A stretch of 64,000 bases of DNA, taken from positions 20,480,558-20,544,557 of the forward strand of contig NC_051074.1 in assembly GCF_004664715.2 (NCBI RefSeq), in the 5' to 3' direction. Position numbers and translations under genes: made by a program. Shown in pieces: positions 22,747 through 33,414 of this stretch (position 1 is its first letter; every line of letters starts with the position of its first letter). Below the pieces are notes generated by a model, which was not told the DNA's origin, searched no databases, and saw only the letters and a program-made list of their open reading frames with translations. This DNA is from Peromyscus leucopus (lineage: Eukaryota > Chordata > Mammalia > Rodentia > Cricetidae).

Positions 22747-23148
22747 TCATATGAACTTTAGGATAGGTTTTTTTTTCTTTTTCTCTATTTCTGCAAAGAA
22801 TGAGATGGTGGTTTTAATTGGGATTGCATTGAGATGTCTTTCCATTTTTTTTTTAATTTTATTTTTTGTGACAGGGTTTCTCTGTGTAGTTTTGGAGCCT
22901 GTCCTGGATCTCACTCTGTAGCCCAGGCTGGACTCAAACTCACAGAGATCTGCCTGACTCTGCCTCTCGAGTGCTGGGACTAAAGGCATGTGCCACCACT
23001 GCCCAGCATCTTTCCATTTATAAGTACTTTCATCTATCTTTTTCTTCAGGAGTTTAAAGTTTTCATTATAGAAATCCTTCACTTCCTTGGTTAGGTTTTT
23101 TTTCCACAGATATTTTATTTTATGTAAGCCTACTGTGAATGGGTCCAC
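22747..23148 (-). pseudogene. L1 ORF2 remnant with B1 read-through
   Basis: The open frame starts in L1 ORF2-like sequence (KIKYLWKKNLTKEVKDFYNE), continues through an antisense-inserted B1 (22848-23008), and ends in L1 again. The B1 part (AGQWWHMPLVPALERQ) is not protein-coding; continuity is accidental. Confidence 0.7.
22837..23019 (-). mobile_element. B1 SINE in L1
   Basis: Antisense B1 at 22848-23008, flanked by tctttccattt (22837-22847, 23009-23019). It carries the 'agttttggagcctgtcctgg' cricetid-like variant. Confidence 0.9.
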
Positions 23149-23541
23149 GATCTCCTTCTCTGTGTGTTGTTGTGGATAGAAGAGCTTGTTTCTTTCCTGG
23201 CATGTTAGTGAATTTGTTTATCATTTCCAGAACTTTTCTTAGACTTTTAGGGATTTCTAAAGTATAGTGTCATATCCTTTCCAAATAGTGATAGTTTGAG
23301 TTTTTCTTTCCTTGTTTTTCCCCTTTAATTTCCTTCTCTCACCTTATTGTTGAGCTGGTGCTTAGAGCACAGTGCTGAAAAGTGTTAGGGATGGTAGGCA
23401 TCCCTGTCTCCTTCCTGACTTCAGTGGGATTGCTTCAAGCTTTTCTCTGCTTAGGATGCTGTTGGCTGTGGCTTCCTTGTATATGGCTTTTATTGTGTTG
23501 AGGTATGTACACACTAGCCCTATTTTCAAAAACCTTTATCA

Positions 23542-23922
23542 CAAAGGTATAGGCAGAAGTTTCTCTCCTGCCAGCAACTCCCAAATACCCAGCATCTGCT
23601 TCCCAAATTACCACACAGAGACTTATATTAATTATAAATATTTAGCTGGTAGCTCAGACTTATTACCAACTCTTATACTAACCCATAATTTTTATCTATG
23701 TTTAGCCATGTGGTTTGGTACCTTTTCTCAGCCCAACATTTTCATCTTGCTTCCTCTATGTGGCTGGGGACTCCTGACTCCACCCTTCCTCTTCCCAGAA
23801 TTCTTAGTGTGGTTGCCCCACCTATACTTCCTGCCTGGCTGCTGGCCAATCAGCATTTTATTAAACCAATTTGAGTGACAAATCTTTACAGTGTACAAGA
23901 TGATTATTTCACAGCACAAAGG
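23542..23922 (-). mobile_element. Class II solo LTR in L1
   Basis: LTR 23548-23916 (369 bp), flanked by the 6-bp duplication caaagg (23542-23547, 23917-23922). On the minus strand it starts TGCTGTG and contains 'ggccagcagcc' and 'attggccagc' followed by later 'aattaatataagtctctgtg'. The last bases are TA instead of CA, a decayed terminus. It is related to the LTR at 39816-40173. Confidence 0.8.
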
Positions 23923-23944
23923 CATGTTCTTTTCTGTTGTTTTT

Positions 23945-24150
23945 CTTTTTTGTTTGTTTGTTTGTTTTTATTCATTTATTTATTACGTACACAGTGTTCT
24001 GTTTGCATATGTCCCTGCACACCAGAAAAGGGAGCCAGATCTCATTACAGATGGTTATGAGCTACCATGTGGGTGCTGGGAATTGAACTCAGGACCTCTG
24101 GAAGAACAACCAGTGTTCTTAACCTCTGAGCCATCTCTCCAGCCCTTGTT
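23945..24150 (-). mobile_element. B2 SINE in L1
   Basis: Antisense B2: (TTTG)n and 'attcatttatttattacgta' tail side, 'gccagatctcattacagatg', 'gtgggtgctgggaattgaac', and head complement 'aacctctgagccatctctcc'. Confidence 0.85.
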
Positions 24151-24555
24151 TGTTTTTTTGAGGCTTGTTCATTTTTTTGTTTCATTTTTCTTTATTTTTT
24201 TGGGTGGGGGGCATGTTCATTTTTGTCAAAGGCTTTTTCTGCAATTAATGAGATGATCATTTTTTTTTTTTTGTCTTTAAGTCCATTTATGGGGTTTATT
24301 TCATGATTGACTGGTGTATGCTGAACCATCCCTGCATTTCAGGGATAAAGTCAACTTGGTTTTAATGGTGTCAATTTTAAGTTTTATTGCATTGTGGTCA
24401 GATTCAGTGGGTGATTTCCATCTTTTTTTATTTTGTAAAGATTTGTTTTGTGTCCCAGGATATGGTTTATTTTATAGAAGGTTCCATGTGCTGCTGAGTA
24501 AAATGTGTATTCTTTAGTGTTTCGGTGTTTGCATGGAGTATTTTATAGATATCTG

Positions 24556-24752
24556 TTAAGTCCTTTTTGTTTGTTTGTTTGTTTCTTTGTTCGTTTTGAA
24601 ACAAGGTTTCTATGTGTAGTTTTGGTGCCTGTCCTGGATCTCACTCTGTAGATCAGTCTGGCCTTGAACTCACTGAGATCCGCCTGGCTCTGTGTCCCAA
24701 GTGCTGGGATTAAAAGCATGTGCCATCACCCCCTGACCTATTAAGTCCTTTT
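24556..24752 (-). mobile_element. B1 SINE in L1
   Basis: Antisense B1 at 24568-24740, flanked by ttaagtcctttt (24556-24567, 24741-24752). The tail has become a (TTTG)n run. Variant 'agttttggtgcctgtcctgg'. Confidence 0.9.
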
Positions 24753-24842
24753 AATGCATGAGGCCAGATGACCTATTAGGAGAAATGGTATATTTAAATA
24801 ACCTCCTACTAATGGATAGTTATTAATTTGTGTCTTTTAATG

Positions 24843-25043
24843 TGATAGTAGATCTTTTTAAAGATTTATTTATTTATGTATTTTATGTTTATGAGTGCTC
24901 TGTCTTTATGCACACCAGAAGGAATCTGATTCCATAACAGATGGTTGTGAGCCACCATATGGGTACTGGGAATTGAACTCAGGACCTCTGGAATAGCAGT
25001 CAGGTGCTCTTAACCACTGAGCCATCTCTCCAGGCCTGATACT

Positions 25044-25046
<3 letters not shown>
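24843..25046 (-). mobile_element. B2 SINE in L1
   Basis: Antisense B2 at 24853-25036 with near-identical 10-bp duplications (tgatagtaga 24843-24852, tgatactaga 25037-25046). Head complement 'aaccactgagccatctctcc' is clear. Confidence 0.9.

Positions 25047-25047
<1 letters not shown>

Positions 25048-25099
<52 letters not shown>
25048..25099. repeat. 52-base poly(T) tract
   Basis: An uninterrupted run of about 52 T (true length in the genome may differ because of assembly limits). It lies one base past the B2 target duplication, on the head side of that SINE, so it is not the tail of that B2. Confidence 0.9.
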
Positions 25100-25101
<2 letters not shown>

Positions 25102-25301
25102 TGAAATTGGGCACCCCAGCTTTGGTGCATACATGTTTAGGCTAGTACTGTCTTCTTGGTTAACTATTCTCTTGCTAGAATATAATGTCCCTCTTATTTC
25201 TTAAGATAGTTATATTTCGAAGTCTATTTTGTCAGATGTTATAACAAAGCCTTGTTGCTTTCTGGTCCCATTGGATTGGAATACTTTTGTTCATTCTTTC
25301 A

Positions 25302-25543
25302 CTCTAAAGCAGGGGTTCTCAACTTGTGGGTCAAGACACCTTTGAGGGTCAAATGACCTTTCACAGGGGTCACCTAAGACCATCAGAAAACATAGATATT
25401 TACATTACAATTTATAAAACTAGAAAAATTACAGTCATGAAGTAGCAATGAAATAATTATATGGTTGGGGGGGGGTCACCACAACTGAGGAACTATATTA
25501 AAAGGTGGCAGCATTAGGAAGGTTGAGAACCACTGCTCTGCAA
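25302..25543. mobile_element. URR1-type hAT-Charlie DNA transposon
   Basis: Non-autonomous DNA transposon 25310-25535 with terminal inverted repeats 'caggggttctcaacttgtgg' and, inverted, 'cagtggttctcaacctt'. Internal words 'aaatgacctttcacaggggt' and 'atgaagtagcaatgaaataa' match the rodent URR1 repeat. Flanking 8-mers ctctaaag / ctctgcaa are a decayed hAT target duplication. There is no transposase. Confidence 0.85.
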
Positions 25544-25840
25544 ACAGTCCCCATCTTCAAAACTAGTGTGCTTCTTGTGGGCAGCAGATGGGTTTTCTTT
25601 CTTGATCCATTCATTCAGTCTTCTGATCGGAGAACTGAAGCCACTGATATTTAAATTTATTACTGCAATGTGTGTTAGTTGTGGTCATTGTGTTGTTGAA
25701 TTTTGGTGGTGTTTGTGTTCTCAGTGCTATTTTGTCTTTTAATAATTATGGCCTCATATTTCTTTCCACTGTCTCTCTGCTATGCTTATTCCTCTCTTCA
25801 GCCACGAAGAATACTTTCTGTATTTTCTTTAGGTTTGGTT

Positions 25841-25841
<1 letters not shown>

Positions 25842-25905
<64 letters not shown>
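25842..25905. repeat. (TA)n microsatellite
   Basis: About 32 TA units within L1 ORF1/ORF2 boundary DNA. Confidence 0.95.
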
Positions 25906-25908
<3 letters not shown>

Positions 25909-26590
25909 TTGCTGGGTATATTATACTAGGCTTCATAGCATTTTAGGACTTGGAATTCATTGTTGCAGGCACATCTGACTTTATAAGTATCCATTGAGAA
26001 ATCAGCTGTTATTTGGAAACATGATTTGATTTTTTTCCCCTTAGAGCTTTCAATGTTATACTTTCTTTGTTATGAGTACTTAGTCTTTTAACTATGTGTG
26101 CTATGGAGATTTTTCTTTTTAGGTCCTGTCTATATGGCATTCTGTGTGTTTCTTATATTTCTATGAGTGTGTCCTTCTTTAGCTTGGCAAGTTTTCTTCC
26201 ATGATCTTGTTGAAGATTTGGACTATGCCATTGGCTTAGGATTCTTCTCCCTTGTTTATGTCTATAATTCAAAAGTTTGTTTTTTTTGTGATATTTCATA
26301 TTTCCTGTGTGTTCAAAAACCTTTCATGTTTTTTTTTTTTAATTTGGTCTAGATCCTCTGTTTCATCTTGAAAGCCTGATAGCATGTCTTCTGCTTGGTT
26401 CACTCTGCCTGTAAAGTTCCTTCTGAGTTTCCTAGTTGGGCTACTGAGTTTTTCAATTCCCCCTTCGTTTCAATTCCCCCTTCATTTCGGCTTGAGCCCT
26501 TTTCTGTTTCTATCTCCTGATTGAATTCTGTCTCAATCTTGGGTTGTTTTTGCCATTTCCATCAGCATTTTGTTTGTGTTTTCCTGGGCA

Positions 26591-26821
26591 TCACTCACCT
26601 GTTGGGTCTCTGAGCTTTTTCACTTGATTTCTTTGAACTGTGTCTTCTTTAAGCTTCCTGAATTTTTTGTTGGAGTTTATGATAATTCTTTTAAACTTGG
26701 TGTCCTGGGGTTCATGTAGGTAATTCTCATTGGCAAGCATTTCTACAGGACTGTTAGGTTTTGGAGAAATGGTACTGGCTTGACCTTTCATATTGTTATT
26801 CCTGGAAATGCTACCTGGCAT
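26591..26821 (-). pseudogene. L1 ORF1 N-terminal remnant
   Basis: A 76-codon open fragment beginning MPGSISRNNNMKGQ and rich in Lys/Asn/Glu, located where ORF1 (RNA-binding trimeric coiled-coil protein) should start on this L1. It contains heptad-like KFKRIIINSNKKFRKLKED, compatible with the coiled coil. It is closed by a stop and is not functional. Confidence 0.6.
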
Positions 26822-27264
26822 GTGGACTTCTTTGTTAGTTCTGAGTTTCTTATGGATAAAACAACTTGAGGAAGAAGAACAGATGTAGGAGCAGGTTGAG
26901 TCTAGAGGGTGGGAATATCTGGAATGAAGTCAGGTGGGCAGAGGGGAACTGTTCTGGTACACAAATATGCTTCCTGTTCCAAGCCCGGGTTATGTGGGTA
27001 GATTTGTCTGAGCAGAAAGTTTGGATATGAAATAGGCGGGTCTTGTGGTTTGGGGGATAGGCAGAGGGAGTCCTGTCCCAAATCTAGAGCTTCTTCCCAG
27101 CAAGGAAGGCTAGAGTGTATTGGTGTACTGGTTAAAACACCCAGATAAAGCTAGTGAGCTGCAGCAAAATGTGAGCATGGCGGTCAGGGTACTAGCTTAG
27201 AGCCTAGTGGAGGAAGGGTTAAATCTGGGAACCCAGTAGGGTGGTGGAGGCTGTCAAGAAGGGA

Positions 27265-27635
27265 CCTGTGTGTAAGACAAATTGCTAAATGGTCTTATTA
27301 ATAAAAACCCAGAGCCAGATATTGGGGTAAAATCTGAGAGATCAGAAAAGCAGAAAGAAGCCAGCCATGTTCTTACCACTTGGAAATCCTCAGCCAAAGA
27401 GACCTACTTCCTGCATACTCACGCCTATATGCCTTTCTGTTCTGCATCTCACTTCCTCTCTTTGCCCAGCTACATCACTTCCTCTCTGTCTCTATAGACC
27501 TCCAGACCTCTATGGTTAGTTCTGGGATTCAAGGCATGTGGTACCATTGCCTGACTTCTATGTTTAATATAGTGGCTTGCTTTTTCCTCTGATTCTCAGA
27601 TAGGCTTGAATGAATAAAATATCACCACACCTGTG
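27265..27635 (-). mobile_element. Solo class II LTR with SINE module, copy 2
   Basis: LTR 27271-27629 (359 bp), flanked by perfect cctgtg (27265-27270, 27630-27635). On the minus strand it starts TGTGGTGATATTTTATTC and ends TTACA, like the other three copies. Compared with copy 1 it keeps only a short B1-like head (27520-27560, plus-strand 'gggattcaaggcatgtggta') and lacks most of the B1 body. Confidence 0.85.
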
Positions 27636-28085
27636 GGTGAGTGCAAGTAGGGATGATCCTGTAGGGAGCCTAGAGCCAGCTGATGCACCAGGAACCTGGC
27701 TTAGTTTCCAGCACCAGGGATGGTTTTCCTCATGCTGAGCGAGCCTTAAGTCTAATTAGATAGCTGTTGGTTACCGCCAACATGTGAGTGCCACTTACAG
27801 CACCTCTATGCATATTTGCCATGCTGGTTATTGTCATGGCTCATAGGCTTTGAAGTTGGTTAGGACAATTTAATTGCCTCTCTCCCCTGGCAGCTTGCCT
27901 AGTATTTTCTGGAACCATTGAAGGTAGACTGCAGGAATGAAGCTTTCAGGTCAGATCTATCTCTAATCATTAAAGTCCTCTTAAGTGTGCAGTGTCTTCA
28001 GCAATCATGGCCCACCTTCACCCCCTGAGAGACAACCAACATAGAATATAGAATGTGTCTATATTCTATATTATTTACGGAGTCA
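27636..28085 (-). mobile_element. L1 3' UTR fragment
   Basis: Antisense Lx-type 3' UTR: 'agagctgttggttacc'-like 'atagctgttggttaccgcca' and 'catgctggttattgtcatgg', colinear with 20690-20860 of the larger L1. It joins an oppositely oriented L1 piece at about 28085. Confidence 0.75.
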
Positions 28086-28745
28086 CTTGTACTACCCTGA
28101 CCAACCATACAAAAGGAGGTTTCTTATGACATCAAATGCTGGTAAGATTGTGGCGAAAGAAGAAACATCATTTAATATTGGAGGGAATGCAAATTGGAAT
28201 AGGCACTCAGTAAATCACAATGGAGAATCCTTATAAAACTTAATAAATCTACCACAGGATCCAGCTGTACCATACCTTGGCATATGTCCAACATTATATG
28301 CTCAAACATCATAATCCATAGATACTTGCTCAGCAATGTTCAATGCTACCCTACCCATAGCCAAGAAATGGAGACAAACTAAATGTTCTTCAACACACAA
28401 ATGGGTAATGATGATGATGTAGTTTATATATGTGCACTAGAATTAACATTCAGTTGTAAAAAAAAAATGATGGGCCTAGAAATGGTTATATTGGGTGAGG
28501 TCACCCAGACCCAGAACGGCAAAGGCTGTATGATCTCTCTCGTCTGTGGTTCCTAGCTCTAAATCTTTAGGAGTGAGTATACTGAATAAAGGACCCACAG
28601 AAGCCAGGAAAAATACAAAGGGGTCATAGGTCAAGGGTGGTGGCACTGGAGAGGGGAATGGCAGATTACAGGAGGTATGGAGTGAGCGATGGAATGATGG
28701 GGAAGGACTCCATCTGGGTAGGAAGGACAAAGGTCAACAGAGAAG
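28086..28745 (+). mobile_element. L1 ORF2 3' end, inverted relative to neighbour
   Basis: Sense L1: 'tcaaatgctggtaagattgt', 'gttcaatgctaccctaccca' and 'ggttatattgggtgaggtca' match ORF2 C-terminal and early 3' UTR sequence. It corresponds, in reverse, to 21450-22050 of the L1 at 19946-27264. Frames are broken. Confidence 0.75.
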
Positions 28746-29045
28746 GGAAAGGAATGACTAACAACACAAAGGTTTTAGTTAAAGGCTTTTGACAAAGCCT
28801 CAAGGAATCATTTTATATCTACCTAAAGTTATTCAAAATGCCCATAAGTGGATATGAAAGCGGACCTTCAAAACTATTCAATATGTCCACAAGTTGTAGT
28901 CAAGGTTTGTGTGCTTCTTGGATCCTATGTGCTTTTCTCCTTCGTATGCCAATCCCACAGGTACTTATGCTTGTAATCTCTTCGGTCTTGATCCCTCCTG
29001 TTCTTGTCCTATCCTGGATATAGACTCAAACAATGGGAGATCAGC
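28746..29045. other. Unique sequence
   Basis: No recognised repeat. Confidence 0.4.

Positions 29046-29048
<3 letters not shown>

Positions 29049-29098
<50 letters not shown>
29049..29098. repeat. (GT)n microsatellite
   Basis: About 25 uninterrupted GT units. Confidence 0.95.
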
Positions 29099-29099
<1 letters not shown>

Positions 29100-29374
29100 C
29101 CAACAAGGTCTTGTTGAGTGGAGTCGTTGGGCAAAAATTGAGGTAGCTTGGAAAGTGCTGTGCCCTGAGAGTGAAGGAGAGGAGGCAGGAGAAGCCTTGT
29201 AGAGGACTGTCCTAAGAGTGAACTATGGAAATAACTCAATGATATCTATGGCACACACTGGTCTCCTTACAGCAGGCCACTACTCTCTAGTATAGTGTCC
29301 AACCTAATGAGTGCTCATCTGCCTCACAGCTGCATCTATGGCTGTATTTGGTGCCTGCATGCACTGGTACTTTA

Positions 29375-29395
29375 CTTTAAGAAATATTTATTTAG

Positions 29396-29441
<46 letters not shown>

Positions 29442-29608
29442 CTGAGTGTATGTATGTGCACCACGTGTGTTCAGGAGACCGCAAAGTTCAGAAGAGAGGT
29501 TGGATCCCCTGAGACTGGTGTTACACATGGTTAAGCTGCCATGTAGGTGCTGAGAACTGAACCTAGGTCCTCTGCAAGAGGAGCAAGCGCTCTGAACCAA
29601 CAGGCCAT
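29375..29608 (-). mobile_element. B3 (B2-family) SINE with GT-expanded tail
   Basis: Antisense: 'aagaaatatttatttagttg', a (GT)n tract at 29396-29440, 'ggatcccctgagactggtgt', 'gtaggtgctgagaactgaac' and head complement 'ccaacaggccatctctgtag'. Confidence 0.8.
29396..29440. repeat. (GT)n microsatellite
   Basis: About 22 GT units inside the SINE tail. Confidence 0.95.
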
Positions 29609-29654
29609 CTCTGTAGCCCTGTGTTACTTGTTCATGGCATTCTCATTTGTGAAG

Positions 29655-29785
29655 ATCACCTCTCATGCACCTCTGTTATAGTCTCCATTTCACGTGTGAA
29701 GAAAGATTTCAAGAAGTTTGCCTACCATGCTCTAGTTGATGGCCAAGGATTCTGTCTCCAGAAGCTGATCCCTTCTCAACCACAT
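29655..29785 (+). mobile_element. Possible MIR relic
   Basis: 'ctccatttcacgtgtgaaga' then 'aagtttgcctacc' follows the MIR core order ('ccattttacagatgaggaaa ... ttgcccaag'). Very diverged. Confidence 0.3.
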
Positions 29786-29864
29786 TTCTGGATATTTCGA
29801 GGTAGAGTTCATTGAGGAAATTTTTAATGAAAGTATGCTTTCCAATGTAATAACTTGATGTTGT

Positions 29865-30358
29865 GGTTTCTGTGGTGATATGTTATGTACCCTAATAAAG
29901 CTTGCCTTGAGGATCAGAGGACAGAGCCAGCCACTAGATTAGACATAGAGGTCAGACACCTAAGGATATGGTGGCACATATCCTTAATCCTTTCACTCAG
30001 GAGGCAGAGATCCATCTGGATCTCTGTGAGTTCAAGGCCACACTGGAAAGAGAGCCAGGCAGTGGTGGCACACACCTTTAATCCCAGAACTGGGAACCAC
30101 ATATGCCTTTAATCCCAGGAAGTGACGACAGGGTGGAGAAAGGAATATAAGGTGTGAGGAAACACAAACTAAAGCAGTTCAGCTGAGATCCTCTCGGGTG
30201 AAGACTCAGAGGATTTCAGTCAGAGGATTCATAGATTTGGTGAGGTAATAGGTTGTGGCTGTGGTTTGCTCTGCTTCTCTGATCTTTCAGCTTTCACCTC
30301 AATATCTGGCTCTGGGTTTTTTATTATAAGACCATCTAAGATTCAAGCAATAGGCTTC
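29865..30358 (+). mobile_element. Solo class II LTR with B1-like modules, copy 3
   Basis: LTR 29871-30352 (482 bp), flanked by ggtttc / ggcttc (29865-29870, 30353-30358; one mismatch). It contains B1-like segments at 29968-30110 ('ggaggcagagatccatctgg', 'gcacacacctttaatcccag' and a third 'tgcctttaatcccagg' head) and a TATA-like box at 30144-30152 (aatataagg). The end is 'caagcaata', slightly decayed. Confidence 0.85.
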
Positions 30359-31177
30359 CCCCTGAAAAATGGCAGCACTGCTCAAATAAGTGATTCTCAT
30401 GAGAAATAGCAATGTTTGTCATGACAGATGGTAGCTGGACCATTGGGAAGGTTCAAAAGAGGTCTCAGAGAAGCTGGGAAGAGTTCTGTACACAGAGCTC
30501 TGAAGGCACATCTTAGAGCAGTCAGAGATGCCTTCAAATTGACAGACTTAAACAAACAAGAAATTCACATGGTGCTCTGCTTAGACCTTTTAATAAAGAA
30601 AATGTAATTTTGTGTGTCTATGCTTGCTCTAATAAGAAGGTATGGTTTAGAGGAAGTCTATCTCAGTTGGAAAAAAAAAGAAGCAGTTTTCCACATTCTC
30701 TAAAAGGTCCCATTTCAGCTTCATGTGTCTGACTTCGAATTGCTCTTTGAGTCACCTAGTTGTGGAATAGCAATAACTTCTTTGTTTATGACATAAACAT
30801 GACCTATGCCAGAGTTAATCTTGCTGTTGAAGCCCTGGTGAAATTCTTTAAGACTGTGTTCTTCTAATTGGTTCCTGGAACAGACACTTGTGGTGAATAA
30901 ATCCTCACAACACTGGGAAGAAGTCTGAGATCATTACCATATTCAGAAGACAAGTGTATCACCTCATGAAAATGTTAATGGTTAGCATTAATTGGAAGCA
31001 GAGGTCAGGCCAGGAGCTCCCTGTAGGTTCTGAGTGCCGCAGAGCCCTCTAGGGTGGAGAGAACACATCTGTAGGTAATAGATTTATAGAACCAGGCAGG
31101 AAGGATATTACCTTAAACCATTTTTCCTTCTCTTCCTTCCCTACTGGTCTGTTTCTGACTCTGTTCTTAGCATCAAT

Positions 31178-31178
<1 letters not shown>
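30359..31178. other. Unique sequence, no feature seen
   Basis: No recognised repeat or coding frame. Confidence 0.45.

Positions 31179-31179
<1 letters not shown>

Positions 31180-31237
<58 letters not shown>
31180..31237. repeat. (TC)n microsatellite
   Basis: About 29 uninterrupted CT units. The Arg/Glu minus-strand open frame over it is an artefact. Confidence 0.95.
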
Positions 31238-31239
<2 letters not shown>

Positions 31240-31689
31240 CCTTCATCTCAGCTGCATGGTCCAAGGTCTGCTTATATTTCAGACATGAGCTTTAGAGATC
31301 ATCGATAAGAAGAAAAGAGGTCAACACCGGAGAATACTGACTTCAGGGAAGCAATCATGAGACATCAACCAGAAAATTATTAGGTCAATAATATATGGGG
31401 AATCTCCTTTCCCATGCATCTATCTAGCTGTTGTCTTTCTTTCTAATCATCTTTAACAGATCAATATACAATAAAAAACAAAAATAACTGTCATTTTTTT
31501 TTAATTTTAGCTCCACCTTACTTGAAAATTATGCTTATTGTCCTGAACTTGTTTTTTTCTTTTTTTTTTTTTTTTGTTAGTTGACTTACGTTCTGCTCAG
31601 AACACAATGGGGTGCAAACACGGACAAGCAAGACATGTCCAACTGAAAAGCCATCAATGTGTTCTTATTATCCACAATGATAATCAACA
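31238..31689. other. Unique sequence with T-rich run
   Basis: Poly(T) with one C at 31552-31576; otherwise unrecognised. Confidence 0.4.
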
Positions 31690-31905
31690 TTCATATAGGA
31701 TGTATCACTTTCAGGTGCCAGTTTTGAGCTTTTACATATATTGACCCGATTCTTAAACAGTTCCATGAGTTAAGTCCCATTCTTACCCCTCTCCATCTTC
31801 TGAAGCAGAGGCAACTGGGGCATAAACCTAATTAATTTCCAAAGTCCCTTGCCCAGTGACTAGGAGAAGCACAACTGGAAATCATAGTCTAGACTCCAGC
31901 CCTTC
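31690..31905 (+). mobile_element. MIR SINE
   Basis: Sense MIR: 'tttacatatattgacccgat', 'catcttctgaagcagaggca', 'cccttgcccagtgactagga' and 'tagtctagactccagccctt' follow the MIR order (core plus 3' part). Confidence 0.6.
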
Positions 31906-33410
31906 CACTACCATGGTATGCTGATCCCTCAGGTGCCCTCTCCTAGGTATGATGAGAAAATGCACACGAACTCCTCAGCACCCAGTGAACTGGGGTGCTC
32001 ATGACGCAGGAGAGAGGGGCACATGACTACTCTACAGGAACTAGAAAACACCCAGATTTAGAGAAAATATTCCGTGTGTCTCAGTCCCAAGAGATCCGAC
32101 TAGAGAATCCAGGTTCCACAAAGATGATTTGCATTGATTTTGAAAAATACTTGTAGTTTGTAGGGCTTTTTTTTTTCTAACTTTATAATACTGTGATAAG
32201 ACATACACTTCTTTAAAAATGCTTCTTCATAGCAACGTACAATGTTACGTCTTTGTTTTTCCTTTCTCTGTGGCCGTGGCTTGTCACAGCCTAACATTTC
32301 CTATTCAATAACTAGGAGTTCATTTGCCTCCAACGCAGTTTCATCTGAGGCTGTTGCAACCTGGAAGCTTGGATTCTTTTTGCCAGAGAGCAAAGCCAAT
32401 TGGCTCAGAAGCAGTGACTAGGGGTGACTGACAAATCTTGAATCCCTTTGAAGAGTAGGTTTTGAAGGGTCCCCTTGGGGGACAGAACCACCTACTTCAA
32501 AGCTATACAGTGCTGCTTCTGTCCTAGCTTAACCACAGACAGGCTCATGCAACCGCCAGCCAGTCAGCCATCCATGGTTGCCACTAAATGAATGGAGAAG
32601 TTGGCTTTTGTATATGTGAGTATTGTTCAATGGAAAGATCTAGCTGAATGCAGGTCCTCTGATATACTGATGAGGGTATCTAGGTAGGAGGAAAGAGATG
32701 CACATTTTTTTTTTTTTTAAAAAAAAACACAACTATTGGCGTGGACCTCTTCAGTCTTAGCCAGTGGAGCTGGCTGTGCTTTGAATTGTTTGGACCCACC
32801 ATGCTTCTAGCACAGGCCCATGGAGAGTGGCCATTTTGAATGCTGCATCTGGCTGCATGCTGTTGTACAAGGTACGTTTGTTGGCACTCACATTTCAGCC
32901 AAAAATGGCTTTATGAGTCATATTTTTGATACAGAGAGGAAGTACCTCTTGTTTTTGAACCGTTAAAAGTCAACTTCAAATTTTCTATCTTTAATTATAT
33001 TTTAATTATAGAGTTTCCTTTCACTTGATTATTTTGAGTAGCTATTCTGGTTGAATTTTATCATGTTTTTGTCAAGATGGTTTCCAGGGGGCACACAAAT
33101 GACTCTGTGGGTCCCACTTAGCTAGCATTTTCATTGCATTAGGTTTTAAGGCAACAGAACTTTGTGCACACGGGCATTTTGGAGATGAATTTTAGGAGGC
33201 CCTGGGTTATATTTTACGTGCCTTCTCCCCTGACAAGCCCTGTTCTGCTGGGTGGTCTGAGTTAGCATCTATGCAGTTATAGACAGCTTGGAAGAGAAGA
33301 TTCATGATAATTCTTTGTCCAGGGGACCCAGAGAAGATGTCAGCTAGCAGGGATTTTACCATGGTGAAATAGAAAAATGGAGTTCCAACTAGAAACCTAT
33401 CAGCTTGGAA
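31906..33410. other. Unique sequence, no feature seen
   Basis: 1.5 kb without a recognised element apart from a T14/A9 run at 32706-32728. Confidence 0.45.
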
Positions 33411-33414
33411 AATA

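Larger units (their letters stand above)
19946..27264 (-). mobile_element. Dead near-full-length L1 (Lx-like), minus strand
   Basis: Antisense L1: 3' UTR 19946-21450, ORF2 about 21480-25840, ORF1 about 25905-26830, 5' UTR about 26830-27264. Translated on the minus strand, 21479-21745 contains WYIYTTEYYSAVKKNEIMS, typical of the L1 ORF2 C-terminus, and 22747-23148 contains LWKKNLTKEVKDFYNEN, also ORF2. Reading frames are broken throughout and the element cannot be active. It is interrupted by B1 (22848-23008, 24568-24740), a class II LTR (23548-23916), B2 (23965-24150, 24853-25036), poly(T), URR1 (25310-25535) and a (TA)n tract. The right end meets an LTR at 27271. Confidence 0.85.

Noticed and set aside
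22747..23148. 133-codon minus open frame as an intact gene
   Set aside because: It is L1 ORF2 debris fused by chance through a B1; reported only as a pseudogene fragment.
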